DNA from: JAKFWF01 sp031429105
GTDB lineage: Bacteria > Pseudomonadota > Alphaproteobacteria > Rhizobiales > Hyphomicrobiaceae
Direction: 5' to 3'
Length of the DNA stretch: 64,000 bases
Assembly: GCA_031429105.1 (NCBI GenBank)
Contig: JANOYV010000032.1
Coordinates: forward strand, 22,007-86,006
Position 1 is the first letter of the stretch, and each line of letters opens with the position of its first letter. This document shows, in pieces, positions 61,006 through 64,000 of this stretch. The notes under the pieces are model-generated. The model saw only the letters and a list, made by a program, of their open reading frames with translations. It ran no database searches and was not told where the DNA came from. The translations under genes were made by a program, and so were the position numbers.

Positions 61006-62307
61006 TCATCCGAACACACGGGCGAAAATCGTGTCGACGTGCTTGGTATGGTAGCCGAGGTCGAACAGGGCTTCGAGTTCAGCAGGCTTGAGCTTTGCCA
61101 TCACATCCTTGTCGGCTTTGAGCAGGGTTAGGAAATCGCCTTCACCGCGCCAGACCGGCATCGCATTGCGCTGCACGTAGAAATACGAATCCTCGCGCGA
61201 TAGGCCCTTCTGCGTTAGCGCTAGCATCACGCGCTGGGAGTGGATCAGGCCGCCGAGGCGATCCAGGTTTTTTTTCATGTTTTCGGGATAGACGACCAAT
61301 TTTTCGATGACGCCAGCGAGCCGGTTCAGCGCGAAATCAAGCGTGATGGTCGCGTCTGGACCGATCATGCGCTCGACACTTGAGTGCGAGATATCGCGCT
61401 CGTGCCACAGCGCCACGTTCTCCATGGCGGGCATCGCATAACTGCGCACCATTCGGGCAAGGCCGGTCAGGTTTTCGGTCAGCACCGGATTGCGCTTATG
61501 CGGCATGGCCGATGAACCCTTCTGCCCTTCCGAGAAGAATTCTTCCGCCTCGTACACTTCCGAGCGCTGCAGGTGGCGGATCTCGATGGCGACCCGCTCA
61601 ATCGACGAGGCAACCACGCCCAACGTCGCGAAATACATGGCGTGGCGGTCGCGCGGGATCACCTGAGTTGATACCGGTTCCGGGACGAGCCCGAGTTTGG
61701 CGGCGACGTACTCCTCTACACGCGGATCGATGTTGGCGAAAGTACCGACCGCGCCCGAGATCGCGCAGGTCGCGATTTCAGCGCGCGCCGCGATCATGCG
61801 CGACTTGGCGCGGGCGAACTCGGCGTAGGCCTGGGCGAGTTTCAAGCCGAAGGTGACCGGCTCGGCGTGAATGCCATGGCTACGACCAATCGTCGGCGTC
61901 ATCTTGTGCTCGAAGGCGCGGGTCTTGAGGGCCGTCAGCAACCGATCCAGCCCTGTAATGATCAGATCACTCGCCCGCACCAGTTGCACGTTGAGACAGG
62001 TGTCGAGCACGTCAGACGAGGTCATGCCCTGGTGCACGAAGCGGGCGTCCTCGCCGACGAACTCGGCCAAATGGGTAAGGAAGGCGATGACGTCGTGCTT
62101 GGTGACGCGCTCAATGGCATCGATCTTGTTGGCATCGAACTTAGCAGGCCCACCTTTGGCCCAAATGGTCTCGGCTGCACTCTTTGGGATCATCCCGATG
62201 TCGGCCATTGCAGTGGCCGCGTGTGCCTCGATCTCGAACCAGATGCGAAAGCGCGTATCTGGCTCCCAGATAGCAACCATTTCGGGGCGGCTGTAGCGCG
62301 GAATCAT
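61006..62307 (-). CDS. purB: Adenylosuccinate lyase
   Basis: This 433-residue enzyme of the fumarase/aspartase superfamily catalyses two purine steps: SAICAR to AICAR and adenylosuccinate to AMP. The start is ATG 62305-62307 (MIPRYSRPEMVAIWEPD). Signature regions are FVHQGMTSSDVLDTCLNVQL, IGRSHGIHAEPVTFGLKLA, and the superfamily signature GSSAMPHKRNPVLTENLTGL with the catalytic Ser loop. Its place near the purC-purL cluster, although not in the same operon, is consistent with clustered purine genes in this lineage. Confidence 0.97.
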   Translation of the reverse strand: MIPRYSRPEMVAIWEPDTRFRIWFEIEAHAATAMADIGMIPKSAAETIWAKGGPAKFDANKIDAIERVTKHDVIAFLTHLAEFVGEDARFVHQGMTSSDVLDTCLNVQLVRASDLIITGLDRLLTALKTRAFEHKMTPTIGRSHGIHAEPVTFGLKLAQAYAEFARAKSRMIAARAEIATCAISGAVGTFANIDPRVEEYVAAKLGLVPEPVSTQVIPRDRHAMYFATLGVVASSIERVAIEIRHLQRSEVYEAEEFFSEGQKGSSAMPHKRNPVLTENLTGLARMVRSYAMPAMENVALWHERDISHSSVERMIGPDATITLDFALNRLAGVIEKLVVYPENMKKNLDRLGGLIHSQRVMLALTQKGLSREDSYFYVQRNAMPVWRGEGDFLTLLKADKDVMAKLKPAELEALFDLGYHTKHVDTIFARVFG

Positions 62308-62442
62308 GGGCAGGCCTCATCGGTCAAACGAAATTTGCATCTGAGGCGTACCATTATGGCGCGTTGCAGCAAAACGCCAACCCGTTATGGTTGGGCCAAA
62401 CGCTTCCCCCCAACCTTTGAACCTTGACGTGGATAACTGGCG

Positions 62443-63687
62443 ATGAAAGCTGATTGCATTGTTCTGGGCGCCGGCATGGTTGGCATTTCGGCCGCCATCC
62501 ACCTGTTGAAGCGCGGTCGATCGGTCATCCTCGTTGATCGTCGCGGGGCCGCCGAAGAAACCTCCTACGGCAACACCGGCATCATTCAAACCGAAGCCGT
62601 GATGCCCTACAAGTTCCCGCGTGAGTTCAAGAAACTCATGCAATACAGCGTCAACGGCGCGCCTGAGGCTCACTGGCACTTTAGCGCGGCGGCTCACTTG
62701 GCGCCGTCCCTGTTCAAGTACTGGCAGTACAGCACGCCCGAGCGCGTCGAAGCTTCATCGCAGGCGTTCCGTCCTTTGGCAGCGCTTTGCCTGTCAGAGC
62801 ACGAAGCGTTCGCACGCGAAGCCGGCGTCGAGGCGATGTTGCGCCGCACCGGCTACCTTCGGCTGTTCCGCGATCAGGCATCCATCGATGCCGCACTTAA
62901 AGTAGACGAGCAGACCCGCAACGCGTTTGGCATCAAGTTCACGGCGCTCGATGTTGCAGGCGTGAAAGCGATAGAGCCGCACATCCAAGGCCCGATTGCC
63001 GGCGGCATCTTGATGCCGGAGCCTGTCAGCGTTGGCGATCCGGGCGAACTGGGCAAGGCCTATGCTGCCCTGTTCAAGAAGCTAGGCGGTCAGTTCGCAA
63101 CGGGTGATGCGCGCACGCTTGCCCGCTCGCCGGGTGGCTGGTCGATCGGCAATATGGAGGGCGTGATTGAGGCCCGCGACGTCGTGATCGCGCTTGGCCC
63201 CTGGTCAGATGATCTGATGGCGGCACAAGGCATCAAGATTCCGATGTTCGTGAAGCGGGGCTATCATATGCACTTCAAGCCGCGCGGCAACGCGACCCTG
63301 GCTCGGCCAATTCTCGACGTGGCCGGTGGTTACTGTCTAACCCCGATGACAAAGGGCATCCGCCTGACCACGGGCGCCGAGTTCACCTGGCGCGACGCGG
63401 AGCCAACGCCCGTACAACTCAAGAAGGTCGAGCCAATGGCGCGCGAGATCCTTCCGCTTGCCGACCGGGTTGATCCCGAGCCATGGATGGGTCGCCGCCC
63501 CTGCTTACCGGACATGGTGCCGATGATCGGGCCGGTCGTTGGCAAAAAAGGGTTGTGGGCCGATTTCGCGCATCAGCATTGGGGTTTCACGCTTGGCCCC
63601 GTGACCGGGCGTTTGCTCGCAGAAATGGTAACCGGTGAAGCAACATTTACCGACCCATTCCCATATCGTACCGACCGTTTCAACTGA
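62443..63687 (+). CDS. FAD-dependent oxidoreductase, DadA/D-amino-acid dehydrogenase-like
   Basis: This 414-residue protein starts MKADCIVLGAGMVGISAAIH at ATG 62443. The FAD-binding motif is GAGMVGISAAIHLLKRGRSV with the following LVDRRGAAEETSYGNTGIIQ, a DAO/DadA hallmark. The C-terminal FAD region is LPDMVPMIGPVVGKKGLWAD and FAHQHWGFTLGPVTGRLLAE. It probably oxidises a D-amino acid or an N-methyl amino acid such as sarcosine. A GcvT-C type gene converges from the right, consistent with one-carbon or N-methyl amine metabolism nearby. Confidence 0.88.
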   Translation: MKADCIVLGAGMVGISAAIHLLKRGRSVILVDRRGAAEETSYGNTGIIQTEAVMPYKFPREFKKLMQYSVNGAPEAHWHFSAAAHLAPSLFKYWQYSTPERVEASSQAFRPLAALCLSEHEAFAREAGVEAMLRRTGYLRLFRDQASIDAALKVDEQTRNAFGIKFTALDVAGVKAIEPHIQGPIAGGILMPEPVSVGDPGELGKAYAALFKKLGGQFATGDARTLARSPGGWSIGNMEGVIEARDVVIALGPWSDDLMAAQGIKIPMFVKRGYHMHFKPRGNATLARPILDVAGGYCLTPMTKGIRLTTGAEFTWRDAEPTPVQLKKVEPMAREILPLADRVDPEPWMGRRPCLPDMVPMIGPVVGKKGLWADFAHQHWGFTLGPVTGRLLAEMVTGEATFTDPFPYRTDRFN

Positions 63688-63714
63688 GCAGCCCTAGTCG
63701 GTAGCGCAGTGTCA

Positions 63715-64000
63715 TCACGCGTGGATGCGGGCGCTCGTTGGATCGTAGAGAGGCTTAACGCTGGCGATCGCATCGTGGCGGTTACCGGCCACTTCGATCT
63801 GGAACTTCTGTGCCAGCAACTCTTCGGCTGGCTCGCCAGCCCGGCAAGGCACGTAGCCAAGCCCAATGGCAGCACCTAGCGTATGGCCGTAGGCGCCTGA
63901 CGTCAGATAGCCAACGACAGCACCGTTCTTGACGATGGTTTCAGTGTGATAGAGCAGTGGCTTGGGATCAATGAGCTTGAACTGGACGAGGCGCTTGGTC
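63715..64000 (-). CDS. GcvT-C/dimethylglycine-dehydrogenase-like protein, C-terminal part (runs off right edge)
   Basis: The last 94 codons of a reverse-strand gene are visible, ending at the stop 63715-63717. The translation includes RLVQFKLIDPKPLLYHTETI, then GAVVGYLTSGAYGHTLGAAI and GLGYVPCRAGEPAEELL, and finishes KPLYDPTSARIHA. This is the folate-binding aminomethyltransferase C-terminal barrel as found in glycine cleavage T protein and in dimethylglycine or sarcosine dehydrogenases; the ending PLYDPxxxRxxA is typical of the dehydrogenases. The catalytic flavin part would lie beyond the edge. Confidence 0.85.
   Translation of the reverse strand, partial: TKRLVQFKLIDPKPLLYHTETIVKNGAVVGYLTSGAYGHTLGAAIGLGYVPCRAGEPAEELLAQKFQIEVAGNRHDAIASVKPLYDPTSARIHA

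Overview
The window reads as a chromosomal segment of an alphaproteobacterium, probably of the order Hyphomicrobiales (Rhizobiales) and close to the Bradyrhizobium/Rhodopseudomonas/Xanthobacteraceae side. This rests on the alphaproteobacterial F1-ATPase inhibitor zeta subunit (59477-59800), a long tandem array of ABC_sub_bind-family substrate-binding proteins with the signal sequence style common in that group, the purC-purS-purQ-purL order, multiple class III cyclase domains and GC-rich codon use. No species can be named from the sequence alone.

Layout. 1-9021: a partial alpha/beta hydrolase, two short hairpin repeats, a tripartite-efflux operon (adaptor plus two RND pumps, MdtABC-like, without an outer-membrane partner in view) and a TauE/SafE permease. 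9175-17778: a flavin-type PPOX protein, a small gene followed by a TIR/deoxyribosyltransferase-like protein (an AT-richer accessory pair), fosmidomycin-resistance-type MFS transporter Fsr, propionyl-CoA synthetase PrpE, a sequence-divergent nucleotidyl cyclase, and an animal-haem-peroxidase-type enzyme followed by a small unknown protein. 18057-23988: a YcaO protein translationally coupled to a BTAD/TPR regulator, then a MocR regulator divergent from a DMT exporter with a repeat-type operator between them. 24023-30701: an L,D-transpeptidase, a secreted FAM20C-like kinase homologue beside a secreted alkaline phosphatase, and a PP2C-Ser/Thr-kinase fusion in an operon with a formate/nitrite-type channel.

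31135-44302 is the most unusual part: nine genes on one strand, every junction a 4-nt ATGA overlap, encoding six paralogous periplasmic substrate-binding proteins, a 1899-residue membrane histidine kinase with a Cache-type sensor and seven GAF domains, a single-domain response regulator, and a response regulator fused to an adenylate cyclase. No ABC permease or ATPase accompanies the binding proteins. I infer a ligand-sensing relay (periplasmic binding proteins to kinase to two receivers to cAMP). 44303-46740 is a graveyard of gene fragments (SDR, acyl-CoA ligase joined to an Old Yellow Enzyme start, TRAP DctP, CaiB, TauA-like) around one intact SDR gene. It is followed by a metallophosphoesterase, small ORFs and an XRE-regulator remnant abutting tRNA-Val(CAC), so the stretch may be an eroded island.

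50182-64000 is mainly housekeeping: transketolase, a glutathione transferase, a large secreted SGNH hydrolase, purL-purQ-purS-purC (transcribed purC to purL), the ATPase zeta subunit, an RBBP9-like hydrolase with a Uma2-family protein, purB, a DadA-like flavin oxidoreductase, and the 3' end of a GcvT-C/dimethylglycine-dehydrogenase-like gene running off the right edge. All functional calls come from reading translated motifs; no database search was possible.
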